Below are positions 44,914 to 59,100 of a DNA stretch of 64,000 nucleotides, piece after piece; the stretch's first letter is position 1; each line of letters opens with the position of its first letter. The DNA lies in assembly GCA_030737875.1 (NCBI GenBank), contig CM060923.1, positions 37,440,501 to 37,504,500 of the forward strand, written 5' to 3'. A model generated the notes under the pieces. That model was not told the origin of the DNA. It made no database searches and saw only the letters and a program-made list of their open reading frames with translations. The stretch comes from Allium sativum (Eukaryota > Streptophyta > Magnoliopsida > Asparagales > Amaryllidaceae). A program made the position numbers and the translations under genes.

Positions 44914-47900
44914 CGTTCTGGGTCTGAACGAAACCGGAGGCACTTTCCTCGCATATCCATCCATCTCCAAGTGCGTCTAGACGATCACCAATCGATTCCC
45001 TTATCTTAGGTGTACAGCCCAATCAAGAACATCAGTAATCACCCAAACGATGTGAAGACTTCCGGTATTCAACCACCGTCTTCATCTTCGACATCTCGTC
45101 GAATCGGTTATTCAGAATGGGTATAACCCCGGCCTTTCTGAATAACCCACGTATATGATAAACAAATGTTACACAAACACAACAAACGCCTCATTCCATT
45201 TCAGATTATTCTTTTATTCACAAAATCGCATTCTTAGGGAAAGGTTCCCATTAATTTTATCCAAGATAAATTGTTCTAAATTTATTCTTTAATCTTCCTT
45301 TGGATATCATTTCAAACTAGTCGGGATTAGCGAACCACACCAAAGTAATTATTTGTTTTATTTCCCAATCCTAACCTATTCATCCCATGGAGCAAAACTG
45401 GTGGTACTCCATTTCTAACACCATGGTGTTATCGGTAAAATTAATTACCATTACACGTTTAAATCTAATTAAAGATTTAATTATAGCTTTGGAGCAAAAC
45501 TGGTGGTATTCCATTCTCGATCACCTTTCTGATTTGATAATTTAAATTATCAATTCACATTTCAATCTAATTAGAGATTCATTAAAACTCCACTTAGTTT
45601 TAATCTTCTTAAAAATCAATATACTGTCTTTAACTGGGTTAAAGAACCAATGTCATCTAAACACGATTCACGGTAAACACAAAATCACACTATATTGTTG
45701 ATCGGGTTAAAGAATAGGTGTTGTTCAAAACACCGCTCACGATAAACCCAAAAACCAATTCAAATTCGATTCCAATTAAATATTATTTAATTGATACACT
45801 TCATTAAATCTAAATAGAAAGATTTAATCTTTTTCTCTATTGGGCTTAAGAACAGTGTTAATGAAGACACCATTCACGACAAACCCAAATCGCATTTGAT
45901 GTTAAATACAAGGCTCTGAATAGAAAATATACCGGCTTATATTCAATATCAAATCCTGAAACTATCAAATATCGTATTGGAAATAACGATATAAAATATA
46001 TCTTTCAAATTCCCATAACAATATATGTATAGTCACGAAATCCAACATTGAAATATTCCGAAGATAATTTCGATTCAACTCCAGTACAATTCACGAATTG
46101 GGAATATTGATTATTTTTAAAATCACTTTCCAATTCAATTTATTTATTTCAAAAATAAACTGATTTTAATTCTAGTTCAAAACTGGTTCATTTCGACAAA
46201 AATCTATTTTTATCATTTCAAATGTGGAGTTTTTCATCCCAGTTCTTTCCAATTCACATATTATGATTTTACACAAATTATTAATATTTTTAATAATTTT
46301 ATCAAGGCCCGTACAGTCGATTTCCAACAACGGCCATCGAATTGCACTTACAGCGACCTTTTCTGAAATTGATTTGGACATAATTCCAAATCCAACCGTT
46401 AGATTTCAAATTTATAATATTCATTGGAAAGCTCTTTTCGATACGAACCCAACGGTTCCGGTTTTAGGAGAATCCGACGGTCGGATCTCCCGCAACGTCA
46501 ATTCGAAGTTAATGGTCGAAATTCATGAACTGCCGCGGCGTGGCGCGTTCTATTCAAGCTATTATTTATATAATTTATAGATATTATATATTTCGTCGAT
46601 TTCCTTTTTTAAAACGTATTTTATAAATCGTTTTAAATTCGTTTTCCAAACCATTTCAACTATATATTCAATTTCAAATCAGAATTGTATATTTCCTATC
46701 ATTACTATATAAATGATAATATTTTCAAAACGTTATATTTTGAAATCACTACCTTTTCTATATTCATTATAAAAACGAATATAATCGATATAAATATCGT
46801 TCACGTCAAAATGGCGCAACTCTAATCAACACGGCTTTATATATTTCAATAAATTCCTTATTTTATTCAACAAATGAATATTTATTCTATTCAACACATG
46901 AATCTATATTTCTTTCAACACATGACTAATCTCAACACATGAGTACTGTCAACACACGACTATTTTTGTTATGTAAAATATTTTATAAAATTATGGTATT
47001 TATCGTTTGATTTTCAATCAGACTCCACCGTGAAGTAGTTCTAATTTTAAATATGATAAAGATGTAAATTTTATTGTTAAAATATTTTACTCGACACATG
47101 AATAGCTTCAACACATGAACATCGTCAACACATGACTATTTTTATATTCAACACACGAATTTTCTTTTATAATATTCATTATTTTCCCGATTGGAATGAG
47201 GCCCAATCAATCACCATATAATGTTAATTATATGGATTCCATACAACACATGTATATAATAGCAATGATAAACAATCAACCATCATCCAAGGTGCACCAC
47301 ACAACTGCGTAAGCATCAAATATAAATAATTAACGCTTACACAGCCTGTCGACCAATCGATCGACATACAATTAAATAATTGGGATTAGTGTATGCCAAA
47401 TTTCATCCCAACACCCGTGTGGGGTTTCAAATCAACAAACACAGATTTTTATTTGTGCAGTTGGGCGATGTGTAAAATTTATCGTCCCAATCAATATCAG
47501 TCAAATCAGTGTATATAAACAAATCGGCCAATTTGTTTATAATTATTTATTTATTCACTTTCACGTTAAAAACCATATTTTTAACGATAATTAATTTATT
47601 TCAACCATCTACAATTTATTATCGATTTCACATCAACATCACAAACAATTTCACAACACATCAAACAAACATACAAGCCGTCCATGGTCTGTGGACGACA
47701 GGTGTCGGGTGCTGCTAAGCACCGTTTGCATCCTAGTATATATATATAACTAGAAAAAGAAATTTAGAGTGAGAAGTTCTCACCGACTAGCTAATCCAAA
47801 CGCCACGATTCTTCCTATGTAGAAATCTTCATCGTTCTCGCCTTTTGTCACTTTCGTTGCCCGTAGCCACTACATATATATAAATCACATTTTTATATTC

Positions 47901-47940
47901 TTGCTATGTCTATAAAAATCATATTTTTATAATCACTCCA

Positions 47941-48239
47941 TATGGATAAAAATTCTATTTTTACATCAATACTATATAGATAAAAATTCTATTTTTACAA
48001 CGCTACTATATAGATAAAAATTCTATTTTTACAACGCTACTATATAGATAAAAATTCTATTTTTACAATGCTACTATATAGATAAAAATTCTATTTTTAC
48101 TACGCTACTATATAGATAAAAATTCTATTTTTACAACGCTACTATATAGATAAAAATTCTATTTTTACAACGCTACTATATAGATAAAAATTCTATTTTT
48201 ACATTGTTACTATATAGATAAAAATTCTATTTTTACATC
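47941..48239. repeat. 34-bp tandem repeat, nine units (copy B)
   Basis: Units contain TATATAGATAAAAATTCTAT followed by TTTTACAACGCTAC, with an internal inverted repeat TAAAAAT/ATTTTTA. Copy C has about one unit, copy D ten (60541-60880); copy A has only related degenerate sequence. Confidence 0.9.
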
Positions 48240-48285
48240 GGTGTTCATATAATAAAGATTATATTTTTATCACGCCATTCTCCAT

Positions 48286-48697
48286 ATAAAGACTTTGCCT
48301 TTTCAAATATAAAGATTTCGCCTTTTCAAATATAAAGATTTCTCCTTTTCAAATATAAAGATTTCGCCTTTTTAAATATAAAGATTTCGCCTTTTCAAAT
48401 ATAAAGATTTCGCCCTTTCAAATATAAAGATTTCGCCCTTTCAAATATAAAGATTTCGCCTTTTCAAATATAAAGATTTCGCCTTTTTAAATATAAAGAT
48501 TTCGCCCTTTCAAATATAAAGATTTCGCCCTTTCAAATATAAAGATTTCGCCCTTTCAAATATGAAGATTTCGCCTTTTCAAATATAAAGATTTCGCCTT
48601 TTCAAATATAAAGATTTCGCCCTTTCAAATATAAAGATTTCTCCTTTTCAAATATAAAGATTTCGCCCTTTCAAATATAAAGATTTCGCCTTTCTAA
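48286..48697. repeat. 23-bp tandem repeat, about 18 units (copy B)
   Basis: Units are CAAATATAAAGATTTCGCCT plus TTT with a few variants. Copy C has about three units and copy D about five. It lies directly downstream (in + coordinates) of the 34-bp array, at the same place in each LTR. Confidence 0.9.
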
Positions 48698-48955
48698 TGT
48701 TAGTATACATATAAAAAATCCTATTTTTCTAGTGCTAGATTCTTTGTATAAACAAAATCCTATTTTTATCCTCATAAAAATAATATATTTTTCTTTTCCT
48801 ACTAAAAGTCATCTCTTTCTCTAATCAAAAATCAAGTCTTTATGATATATGAAAATCTCAACTTGATGATTTATGAAGGTCTAAGCTTGATTATTTACAA
48901 ATAAAATAAATCAGAATTTATATAAATAAAAATTATAATAATAATAAAAAAAGAG

Positions 48956-49430
48956 ACTTACAGTCAACGGTGAAGGGGGGGCTGCTCATGGTCGCTGGGG
49001 TGCTGAGGAGCAGTGCCGGGACATGGTCAGTCGGTGGCGGAGGTCCCAACGACCGGAGGCGGCGCTGATTAATGGTGGAGGCGAGTTTCATTGGTGCTAG
49101 GCTGGGAGGGGTTCGCGGTGTTCGATCTGGGGAGGGGGTTTGTGGGTATGGCGGCGCGATTCAGGAAGGAGGGTGTCTGATATGAGGGGCGTCGGCGATA
49201 AACGCGGCAGCGCTGGGGAGGGGCGGTGGCGCTTGCCCTAGGGCGGCGGCGCTCGCGATTTGAGGGGGGCAATGGCAGCGGCGGCCCCCCCGTCGCTCTT
49301 CTCTTCCATCTTTTTTTTTATTCGATTAGAAATGGACGGGGGGGGGGGGGGGGGGCTGAGAGGAGAGAGAGTTAAATTTTGATTAATTAATTAATTTATA
49401 TTAATTTCAAAAAGGTACTTTTATTTTTGA
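48956..49430 (-). promoter_or_regulatory. LTR GC-rich leader and splice donor (copy B)
   Basis: In element sense an AT-rich TATA-like stretch (around 49400-49430) is followed by an 18-base C run (49355-49338), a GC-rich leader, and GTAAGT at 48961-48956. The island sequence is unlike copies A, C and D except for its composition and for a CCGTCGCTC-type edge on the + strand. A 67-codon Arg/Pro-rich ORF (49272-49069) inside it has no family motif. Confidence 0.45.
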
Positions 49431-50160
49431 CCTCGAAACAAGGCCCACCGCCTGTCGTCCATAGCTAATCACCCCCATTCCGAACACAATGGGATATGTA
49501 TCGTAAGCTGATTCGGCTGTTACAATCAATTTTCATTTAAATCAAAGTATAATTCTTTGTATATTCAATTTAAACATACATTTCAAATTACCGAGGCCAC
49601 ATACAGTCTCTAAAAATTACAGAAAAATATTTTCTAGTTTCGTATTGACGATACGGTCCTAAAAAAACTAGTTTCGACGAATTATGAGACCATTTGAAAA
49701 ATGCCCATTTTCCAGTCGATTAAAATCAACTAAAACTGGTCAAACTTGTTTTCCTTTGCCACGCTCACATATTGATTCGAAAAATTATGAAATTTGGAAT
49801 CTAGCAATAATTTTACATCCCGGATCCAACAAAATTGGTTTCGTCGAATTCCGAGGTCATTTGTAAAATGGCTATTTTTAAGGGCCTGAATTCCATAGCG
49901 ACTATTCTGAAATTTCAACTGGACATATCTTTTGATTCCCGCTATGAAATATTGATTTTTCGGATTCGTTGGAAAGATATCCTCAATTAGATCCTATTAT
50001 TTTTGGTTTCGCTAAAATCCGGTTTATTTTGCACCCGGTACGTTCAATTGAAGTTTGAAATTGAATTATCGAACTACCGTGTCATTTTCAATTCCTTTTA
50101 TAATTATATATAATTATTTATATTCTAACGACGACATATATAATATATACGTTCGAATTC

Positions 50161-50169
50161 TGACCAAAC
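50161..50169 (-). other. deletion junction between LTR copies B and C
   Basis: TGACCAAAC is what remains of the primer-site end (compare GATACCAAAC before the LTR at 63636). On its left is LTR sequence 110 bp short of its end. TCTGA is shared by both parental sequences, so microhomology-mediated joining is likely. Confidence 0.65.
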
Positions 50170-53100
50170 TGACATGACCCGAACTCCCCCGGTAAGGAAA
50201 GCCCGGATTGAGATGAGAACAACACACATCGGAACGCAGACGGAAGAACATTTCATTGTATATTACAACAATTCCATCAGATACAAGAATATACAGAGTA
50301 TAAATGAATAAAAAACATTCGAATAATATCAGAGATTTAAATTACATTTAAATACATCGCAACGGAAAATAATACAAAAGCACAACTAGAAATAATGCAC
50401 GGATACAGCGCTTTCCGAGCATCGATCCAGCTGTAAATCAGGATCCTGTGAATATAAATCTGCAAAACCAAAACTACTAGCTGCCCGTGTGGAAAATAGG
50501 GGCACCCAGAGTTTAGGTTAAAACAATAAACTCCAGGTCAGTCATGGGACTGGTGTGAGAACTAAAACAGTTATTTAAAATTTTACTTTAAAAGATAGTA
50601 ATTCAAGGGACCACGCCATATAACACGGAACGGGTTTCCTCCCAAGAATACTAGTGCATATAACAAAACAACGCAATGCTCTTTGAAAAAATGAAGCTAT
50701 TATAAGACCCAGGTCCCAACACACAATGCAACGCAAGCCGGAGGATAGGGTTTTCCCTTATAATAGCCAAACATGCTTGGTACATTTAAAACAAATCATT
50801 TGATACTATTATAAGTGTATAGTGTCAAAACAATTTCAATCATAATTATCAATCATAGGCGGCATGGGTACCATCTATAATGTCGCCATACTAGTTCTAC
50901 AATTAAAACCGCAATATCACGTATTGGAAATTGGATTTCCGTCATGAGTCGGGGAAAGGGGCAAGCCCCTCTCCGATTCGAGACACTCGAGCAAATGTCT
51001 CAGGACCCCACTATGATCCTTGGATCTTCAGGGCTAGTCCTCTCTTACTTTTGAGGATTGGCAATTCCTGAACACATGTTTCCCGGTCCTTACAGACCTA
51101 AATCCGAGGCGCCTCGTATCCAACAACCACACAAGTGAAAAGTATATAAATGTCAGGGCTGGTAGGTCACTGACACCACCTTAGCTAGAAAGAAACATCG
51201 TGCTCTCCCTGTAGTCACTATCCCGTTTTTGACTCATACCGAGGTGTGAGGCTCGCGAATTCACGTTATACACAAAGCTGCGCCACACGGGCCGTGCTTT
51301 GATCATCAACCACAAGACTTTTCTTTTCAACAGAAGCCCTGATCAATCGCCACTTACGCGTGCCACACAGGCAATCCACTCCATGCGACTGATGTCCATC
51401 GATATACAACCTCTGAGCTCGTACGTCTCAGAGAAGGGCGTTAAGCAAGAGAATAAATTCTCTACCGCCAAACAGATGTATATTTAATAGAGATCAATCA
51501 ACACAGAATAAAATCCAATGTCAGACACACAATCCATTTACAATTTCGTTCTGGGTGTGAACGAAACCGGAGGCACTTTCCTCGCATATCCATCCATCTC
51601 CAAGTACGTCTGGACGATCACCAACTGATTCCCTCATCTTGGGTGTACAGCCCAATCAAGAACATCAGTAATCACCCAAACGATGTGGAGACTTCCGTTC
51701 TTCAACCACCGTCTTCACCTTCGACATCTCGTCGAATCGGTTATTCAGAATGGGTATAAACCCGGCCTTTCTGAATAACCCACGTATATGATAAACAAAT
51801 GTTACACAAACACAACAAACGCCTCATTCCAATTCAGAATATTCTTTTATTCACAAAATCACATTTTTAGGGAATAGGTTCCCATTAATTTTAACCAAGA
51901 TAAATTCTTCTAAATTTATTCTTTAATCTTCCTTTGGATATCATTTCAAACCATGTTATGGTTTTCCAAACTAGTCGGGATTAGCGAACCACACCGAAGT
52001 AATTATTTATTTTATTTCCCAATCCCAACCTATTCATCCCATGGAGCAAAACTGGTAATACTCCATATCTAACACCACGGTGTTATCGGTAAAATTAATT
52101 ACCGTTTCACGTTCAAATCTAATTAAAGATTTAACTATCGCATTGGAGCAAAACTGGTGGTACTCCATTCTCGATCACCTTTCAGATTTGATAATTTAAA
52201 TTATCAATTCACATTTCAATCTAATTAAAGATTCATTAAAACTCCACTTAGTTTTAATCTTCTTAAAAGTCAATATCCTGTCTTTGACTGGGTTAAAGAA
52301 CCAATGTCATTTAAAACACGATTCATGATAAACCCAAAATCACATTCTATTGTTAATCGGGTTAAAGAACAGGTGTTATTCAAAATACCGCTCACGATAA
52401 ACCCAAAAACCAGTTCAAATTCAATTCCAATTAAATATTATTTAATTGATACGCTTCATTAAATCTAAATAGAAAGATTTAATCTTTTTCTCTATTAGGC
52501 TTAAGAACAATGTTAATGAAGACACCATTCACGACAAACCCAAATCGCATTTGATGTTAAATACAAGGCTCTGAATAGAAAATATACCGGCTTATATTCA
52601 ATATCAAATCCTGAAACCAACAAATATCGTATTGGAAATAACGATATAAAATATATCTTTCAAATTCCCATAACAATATCTGTATAGTCATGAAATCCAA
52701 CATCAAAATATTCCGAAGATAATTTCGATTCAACTCCAGTCCAATTTACGTATTGGGAATATTAATTATTTTTAAAATCACTTTCAAATTCAATTTATTT
52801 ATTTCAAAAATAAATTGATTTTAATTCTAGTTCAAAACTGGTTCATTTCGACAAAAATATATTTTTATCCTTTCAAATGTGGAATTTTTCATCCCAGTTC
52901 TTTCCAATTCACATATTATGATTTTTCTCAAATTATTAATATTTTTAATAATTTTATCAAGGCCCGTACAGTCGATTTCCATCAACGGCCATCGAACTGC
53001 ACTTACAGCGACCTTTTCCAAATTTGATTTGGACATAATTCCAAATCCAACCGTTAGATTTCTAATTTCAAATATTCGTTAGAAAGCTCTTTTCGATACG

Positions 53101-53212
53101 AATCCAACGGTTCTGGTTTTAGGAGAATCCGACGGTCGGATCTCCCGCAACGTCAATTCGAAGTCAATGGTCGAAATTCACGAACGGCCGCGGCGCGGCG
53201 CGTTCTATTCAG

Positions 53213-53249
<37 letters not shown>

Positions 53250-54540
53250 TATATATTTCGTCGATTTCCTTTTAAAACGTATTTTATAAATCGTTTTAAA
53301 TTCGTTTTCAAAACCATTTCAACTCTATATTCAATTTCTAATCAAAATTGAATATTTCTTATCATTACTATATAAATGATAATATTTTCAAAACGTTATA
53401 TTTTGAAATCACATCTTTTCTATATTCATTATAAAAACGAATATAATCGATATAAATATCGTTCACGTCAAAATAGCGCAACTCTAATCAACACGACTTT
53501 ATATATTTCAATAAATTCGTTATTCTATTCAACAAATGAATATATATTCTATTCAACCCATGAATCTATATTTCTTCTATTCAACACATGAATCTATATT
53601 TCTTTCAACACACGACTATTTTTGTTATGTAAAATATTTTATAAAATTATGGTATCTATCGTTAGATTTTTAATCAGACTCCAACTGTAAAGTGGTTCTA
53701 ATTTTAAATATGATAAAGATGTAAATTTTATTATTTAAAATATTTTACTCAACACATGAATAGTATCAACACATGAACATCGTCAACACATGAATTTTCT
53801 TTTATAATATTCATTAATTTCCCGATTGGAATGAGCCCAATCAATTACCATATAACGTTAATTATATGGATTCCACCCAACACATGTATATAATAGCAAC
53901 GATAAATAATCAACCATCATCCAAAGTGCACCACACAACTGCATAAGCATCAAATATAAATAATTAACGCTTACACCGCCTGTCGGCCAATCGATAGACA
54001 TACAATTAAATAATTGGGATTAGTGTACGCCAAATATCATCCCAACACCCGTGTGGGGTTTCAAATCAACAAAAACTGAATATTATTTGTGCAGTTGGGC
54101 GATGTGTAAAATTTATCATCCCAATCAATATCAGTCAAATCAGTGTATATAAACAAATTGGCCGATTTGTTTATAAATATTTATTTATTCACATTCACGT
54201 TAAAAATTATATTTTTAACGATAATTAATTTATTTCAACCATCTACCTTTTATTATCGATTTCACATCAACTTCACAAACAATTTTCACAACACATCAAA
54301 CAAGCATACAAGCCGTCCATGGTCTGTGGACGACGGGTGTCGGGTGCTGCTAAGCACCGTCTGCATCCTAGTATATATATGTAACTAGAAAAAGAAATTT
54401 AGAGTGAGAAGTTCTCACCAGAGCTATCCCAACTCGACGACACTTCTAATGTAGGGAATCATCACTGTTCTCGCTTTTTGTCACTTTCGTTGCCCGTAGC
54501 CACTACATATATAAAAATCAAAATTTTATATTCTTGCTAT

Positions 54541-54720
54541 GTATATAACATTCATATTTTTATATTGCTACTATATAGATAAAAATTCTATTTTTACACC
54601 GCTGTTCATATAATAAAGATTATATTTTTATCACGCTATTCTCTACATAAAGATCTCGCCTTTTCAAATATAAAGATTTTTCCTTTTCAAAAATAAATAT
54701 TTCGCCTTTTCAAAAATAAA
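54541..54720. repeat. reduced tandem arrays in copy C
   Basis: About one 34-bp unit and three 23-bp units at the site where copies B and D have long arrays. Confidence 0.7.
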
Positions 54721-55321
54721 TATTTCATATTTTTATTTCACTTCATTCTATATAAAAATCTCAATTTATATTTTAAACAAAATCACCTCTTTATATTGTT
54801 AATTCGCTACAACACATATAAAGATCGTGTTTTTATAATCTTTACTATATAAAGATAATATTTTTATACTATACATCATATAATAAAGATTATATTTTTA
54901 TATCACCACTTATATAAAAATCAGATCTTTGCTCCTTCTACAAAATAAAGATCAAATCTTTAACACTTCTATAATGTAAAAATCATATTTTTATATTTCT
55001 ACTCATATAAAAATTATATCTTTAACATTTCTACCCTATAAAAATCATATTTTTTTCGCATATATAAATCATCCCTTTAACATTATAAAAATTATTTCTT
55101 TTACATCCTAAAAATCATTACTTTAACGTCGTTCTCTACACAATCAAGATCATATTTTCTTTCGCTAACATCAAAATAAAAATGGTATTTTTATTTCAAA
55201 CCTTTATGAACAAAAAATCATATTTTTAAAACAAAAAAAATATATACTTTATTTTCAGATTTTATAAATGCTAATTCATATATAAAAAAAACTGATTTAA
55301 TAAATAAAAATAAAATTAAAA

Positions 55322-55640
55322 ACTTACAGCGTTCGCTCGAGGGGAGGGGATTATCAGCGTCGGTTTTGGATCCAGGGGGGCGCCTGCTGTCTTGCATCGG
55401 ACTGGAGGAGGAGGGGGCGGATCTGGTGGGTCGTGGAGGTCGAGGCACGTAGGGGTCTCAGGGGACTACGGGCTCGAGGTGGGAGGTTGGAGGAGGAAGA
55501 GAAGGGGAAGGAGGGGGTGTGCGGTGGAGGCGCGTCACCTGGGGGGCCGCGATGAGGTGGCGGCGGCGGCGGTTTCCCCCCCGTCGCTCCTCTCTTTCCC
55601 TCTTTCTTTTTTTTTATTTTGAAAAAGAATTTTTAAAGGG
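55322..55640 (-). promoter_or_regulatory. LTR GC-rich leader and splice donor (copy C)
   Basis: GTAAGT at 55327-55322 on the minus strand closes a GC-rich island that follows an AT-rich promoter-like stretch (55660-55720). The edge GATGAGGTGGCGGCGGCGG..CGTCGCTCCTCTCTTT is shared with copy D; the rest of the island is not. Confidence 0.45.
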
Positions 55641-55838
55641 GGGGCTGAGGGGTTAAAAGGAAGAGAGAGAATATATTTATTTTTATTTATTTTAATTTCA
55701 AAAAGTTGACTTTTTATTTCGACGTCGAAACGAGGCCCACCGCCTGTCGTCCATAGCTAATTACCCCCATCCCGAACACAATGGGATATGTATCGTCGGC
55801 TGATTCGATCGTTATGATCAGTTTTCATCAAAATCAAA

Positions 55839-56190
55839 AGATATGTCCAGTTGAAAATTCTGAATAGTCGCTATGGAATTCAGGCCCTTAAAAATGGAAA
55901 TTTTACAAATGACCTCGGAATTCGACGAAACCTCTTTTGTTGGATCCGGGATGTCAAATTATTGCTAGATTCCAAATTTCATAATTTTTCAAATCAATAT
56001 GTGAGTGTGGCAAAGTAAAACGTGTTTGACCAGTTTCAGTTGATTTTAATCGACTGGAAAATGACCATTTTTCCAACGGTCTCAGAATTTGACGAAACTA
56101 GTTTTGTTAGGACCGTATCGTCAATACGAAGCTAGAAAATATTTTTCTGGAAATTTTCGAGTTAGTATGTGACCCCGGTAAAATGAAATG
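55839..56190 (+). repeat. inverted LTR segment at the end of copy C
   Basis: Reads as the reverse complement of about 61890-62235 of copy D (GACCTCGGAATTCGACGAAAC, GGATCCGGGATGTCAAA), so it is opposite to the flanking LTR. It is followed directly by the truncated start of copy D at 56195. Confidence 0.85.
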
Positions 56191-59100
56191 CGCCACCGGT
56201 AAGGAAAGCCCGGATTAAGATGAGGGCAACACACATCGGAACGCAGACGGAAGAACATTTCATTGTATATTACAACAATTCCATCAGACACAAGAATATA
56301 CAGAGTATAAATGAATAAAACACATTCGAATAATATCAGAGATTTAAATTACATTTAAATACATCGCAACGGAAAAAAATACAAAAGCACAACTAGAAAT
56401 AATGCACGGATACAGAGCTTTCCGAGCATCGTTCCAGCTGTAAATCAGGATCCTGTGAATATAAATCTGCAAAACCAAAACTACTAGCTGCCCATGTGGA
56501 AAATAGTGGCACCCAGAGTTTAGGTTAAAACAATAAAATCCAGGTCAGTCATGTGACTGGTGTGAGAACTAAAACATTTATTTAAAACTTTACTTTAAAA
56601 GATAGTAATTCAAGGGACCACGCCGTATAACATGGAACGGGTTTCCTCCCAAGAATACTAGTGCATATAACAAAACAGCGCAATGCTCTTTGAAAAAATG
56701 AAGCTATTATAAGACCCAGGTCCCATCACACAATGCAACGCAAGCCGGAGGATAGGGTTTTCCCTTATAATAGCCAAACATGCTTGGTACGTTTAAAACA
56801 AATCATTTGATACTATTATAAGTGTATAGTGTCAAAACAATTTCAATCATAAATATCAATCATAGGCGGCATGGGTACCATCTATCATGTCGCCATACTA
56901 GTTCTACAATTAAAACCGCAATATCACGTATTGGAAATTGGATTTCCGTCATGAGCCGAGGCAAGGGGCAAGCTCCTCTCCGATTCGAGACACTCTAGCA
57001 AATGTCTCAGGACCCCACTATGATCCTTGGATCTTTAGGGCCGGTCCTTTCTTACTTTTGAGGATTGGCAAACCCTGAACACACGTTTCACGGTCCTTAC
57101 AGACCTATATCCGAGGCGCCTCGTATCCAACAACCACACAGGTGAAAAGTATATAAATGTCAGGGCTGGTAGGTCACTAACACCACCTTAGCTAGAAAGA
57201 AACGTCGTGCTCTCCATTCAGTCACTATCCCGTTTTTGTCTCATACCGAGGTGTGAGGATCGCGAATTCACGTTATACACAAAGCTGCGCCACACAAGCC
57301 GTGCTTTGATCATCAACCACAAGACTTTGCTTTTCAACAGAAGCCTTGATCATTTGCCACTTACGCGTGCCACACTGGCAATTCACTCCATGCGACTGAT
57401 GTCCATCGATATACAACCTCTGAGCTCGTACGTCTCAGAGAAGGGCGTTAAGCAAGAGAATAAATTCTCTGCCGCCAAACAGATGTATATTTAATAGAGA
57501 TCAATCAACACAGAATAAAATCCAAGGTCAGACACACAATCCATTTAAAAGTTCGTTCTGGGTCTGAACGAAACCGGAGGCACTTTCCTCGCATATCCAT
57601 CGATCTCCAGGTACGTCTGGACGATCACCAACTGTTTCCCTCATCTTGGGTGTACAACCCAATCGAGATCACCAGTAATCACCCAAACGATGTGAAGACT
57701 TCTGGTCTTCAACCACCGTCTTCATCTTCGACATCTCGTCGAATCAGTTATTCAGAATGGGTATAAACCTGACCTTTCTGAATAACCCACGTATATGATA
57801 AACAAATGTTACAAAAACACAACAAACGCCTCATTCCAATTCAGAATATTCTTCTATTCACAAAATCACATTCTTAGGGAATAGGTTCCCATTAATTTTA
57901 TCAAAGATAAATTCTTCTAAATTTATTCTTTAATCTTCTTTTGGATGTCATTTCAAACTAGTCGGGATTAGCGAACCACACCGAAGTAATTATTTATTTT
58001 AATTCCCAATCCCAATCTATTCATCCCATGGAGCAAAACTAGTGATACTCCATATCTAAAACCACGGTGTTATCGGTAAAATTAATTACCATTTCACGTT
58101 CAAATCTAATTAAAGATTTAACTATCGCTTTGGAGCAAAACTGGTGATACTCCATTCTCGATCACTTTTCAGATTTGATAGTTTAAATTATCAATTCACT
58201 TTCAATCTAATTAAAGATTTATTAAAGCTCCACTTAGTTTTAAACTTTTCAAAAATCAATATCCTGTCTTTAACTGGGTTAAAGAACCAATGTCATCTAA
58301 AACACGATTCACGATAAACCCAAAATCACACTCTATTGTTAATCAGGTTAAAGAACAGGTGTTGTTCAAAACACCACTCACGATAAACCCAAAAACCAAT
58401 TCAAATTCAATTCCAATTAAATAAATTTTAATTGATACACTTCATTAAATCTAAATAGAAAGATTTAATCTTTTTCTCTATTGGGCTTAAGAATAGTGTT
58501 AATGAAGACACCATTCACGACAAACCCAAAACACATTTGATATTAAATACAAGGCTCTGAATAGAAAATATACCGGCTTATATTCAATATCAAATCCTGA
58601 AACCAACAAATATCGTATTGGAAATAACGATATAAAATATATCTTTCAAATTCCCATAACAATATCTGTATAGTCACGAAATCCAACATCGAAATATTCC
58701 GCAGATAATTTTGATTTAGATCCACTTCCACTTTATATATATTGGAAATTCTGGTTATTTTCAAAACCGATTCAAATTCAATTTATTCATTTCAAAAATA
58801 AATTGGTTTTAGTTCTAGTTCAAAACCAGTTCATTTCGATAAAAATCTATTTTTATCCTTTCAAATATGGAGTTTTTCATCCCAGTTCTTTCCAATTCAC
58901 ATATTATGATTTTACACAAATTATTAATATTTTTAATAATTTTATCAAGGCCCGTACAGTCGATTTCCATCAACGGCCATCGAACTGCACTTACAACGAC
59001 CTTTTTCAAATTTAATTTGGACATAATTCCAAATCCAACCATTGGATTTCAAATTTCTAATATTCATTGGAAAGCTCTTTTCGATACGAACCCAATGGTT

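Larger units (their letters stand above)
44094..50160 (-). repeat. giant LTR copy B (rearranged, 5' end truncated)
   Basis: Begins with TGAAAGGACCCG and follows the LARD LTR order, but lacks about 220 bp at 44284 and holds an inverted segment at 44371-44913. From 44914 it is collinear with copies C and D: GAAGAC block, hairpin motifs, ATCCGAC/GTCGGAT palindromes (46472-46486), TCAACACATGA motifs, tandem arrays, GC island, conserved LTR start. It breaks off at GTTCGAATTC about 110 bp before the expected end. No gene. Confidence 0.8.
44094..56190 (-). mobile_element. rearranged tandem of two giant LTRs
   Basis: Two minus-strand LTRs lie head to tail (44094-50160 and 50170-56190). Between them only nine bases of a primer-site end (TGACCAAAC) remain, so a LARD internal region of about 1 kb was lost. 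The start TGAAAGGACCCG lies inside element 3's integrase; the flanking CAGAT is the likely left target duplication. The block continues into LARD-2. The pattern fits unequal recombination plus deletion among LARD copies. Confidence 0.7.
50170..56190 (-). repeat. giant LTR copy C (5' part rearranged)
   Basis: Begins TGACATGACCCG and is collinear with copy D to about 55838. Landmarks: GAGGCGCCTC near 51110, GAAGAC block near 51690, hairpin motifs 52290-52530, palindromes near 53130, short tandem arrays 54541-54720, GC island 55322-55640. The last 350 bases are inverted, and the LTR start itself is missing. No gene. Confidence 0.82.

Noticed and set aside
46224..46580. 118-codon ORF repeated in several giant LTRs (also 58867-59220, 7763-7969)
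   Set aside because: It recurs because the LTRs are homologous, but stops and shifts fall at different places in each copy and no family motif is present, so there is no sign of selection for a protein.
47941..48697. Regular short repeats that resemble a CRISPR array
   Set aside because: The units abut without unique spacers, and the setting is a plant retrotransposon LTR; they are minisatellites.
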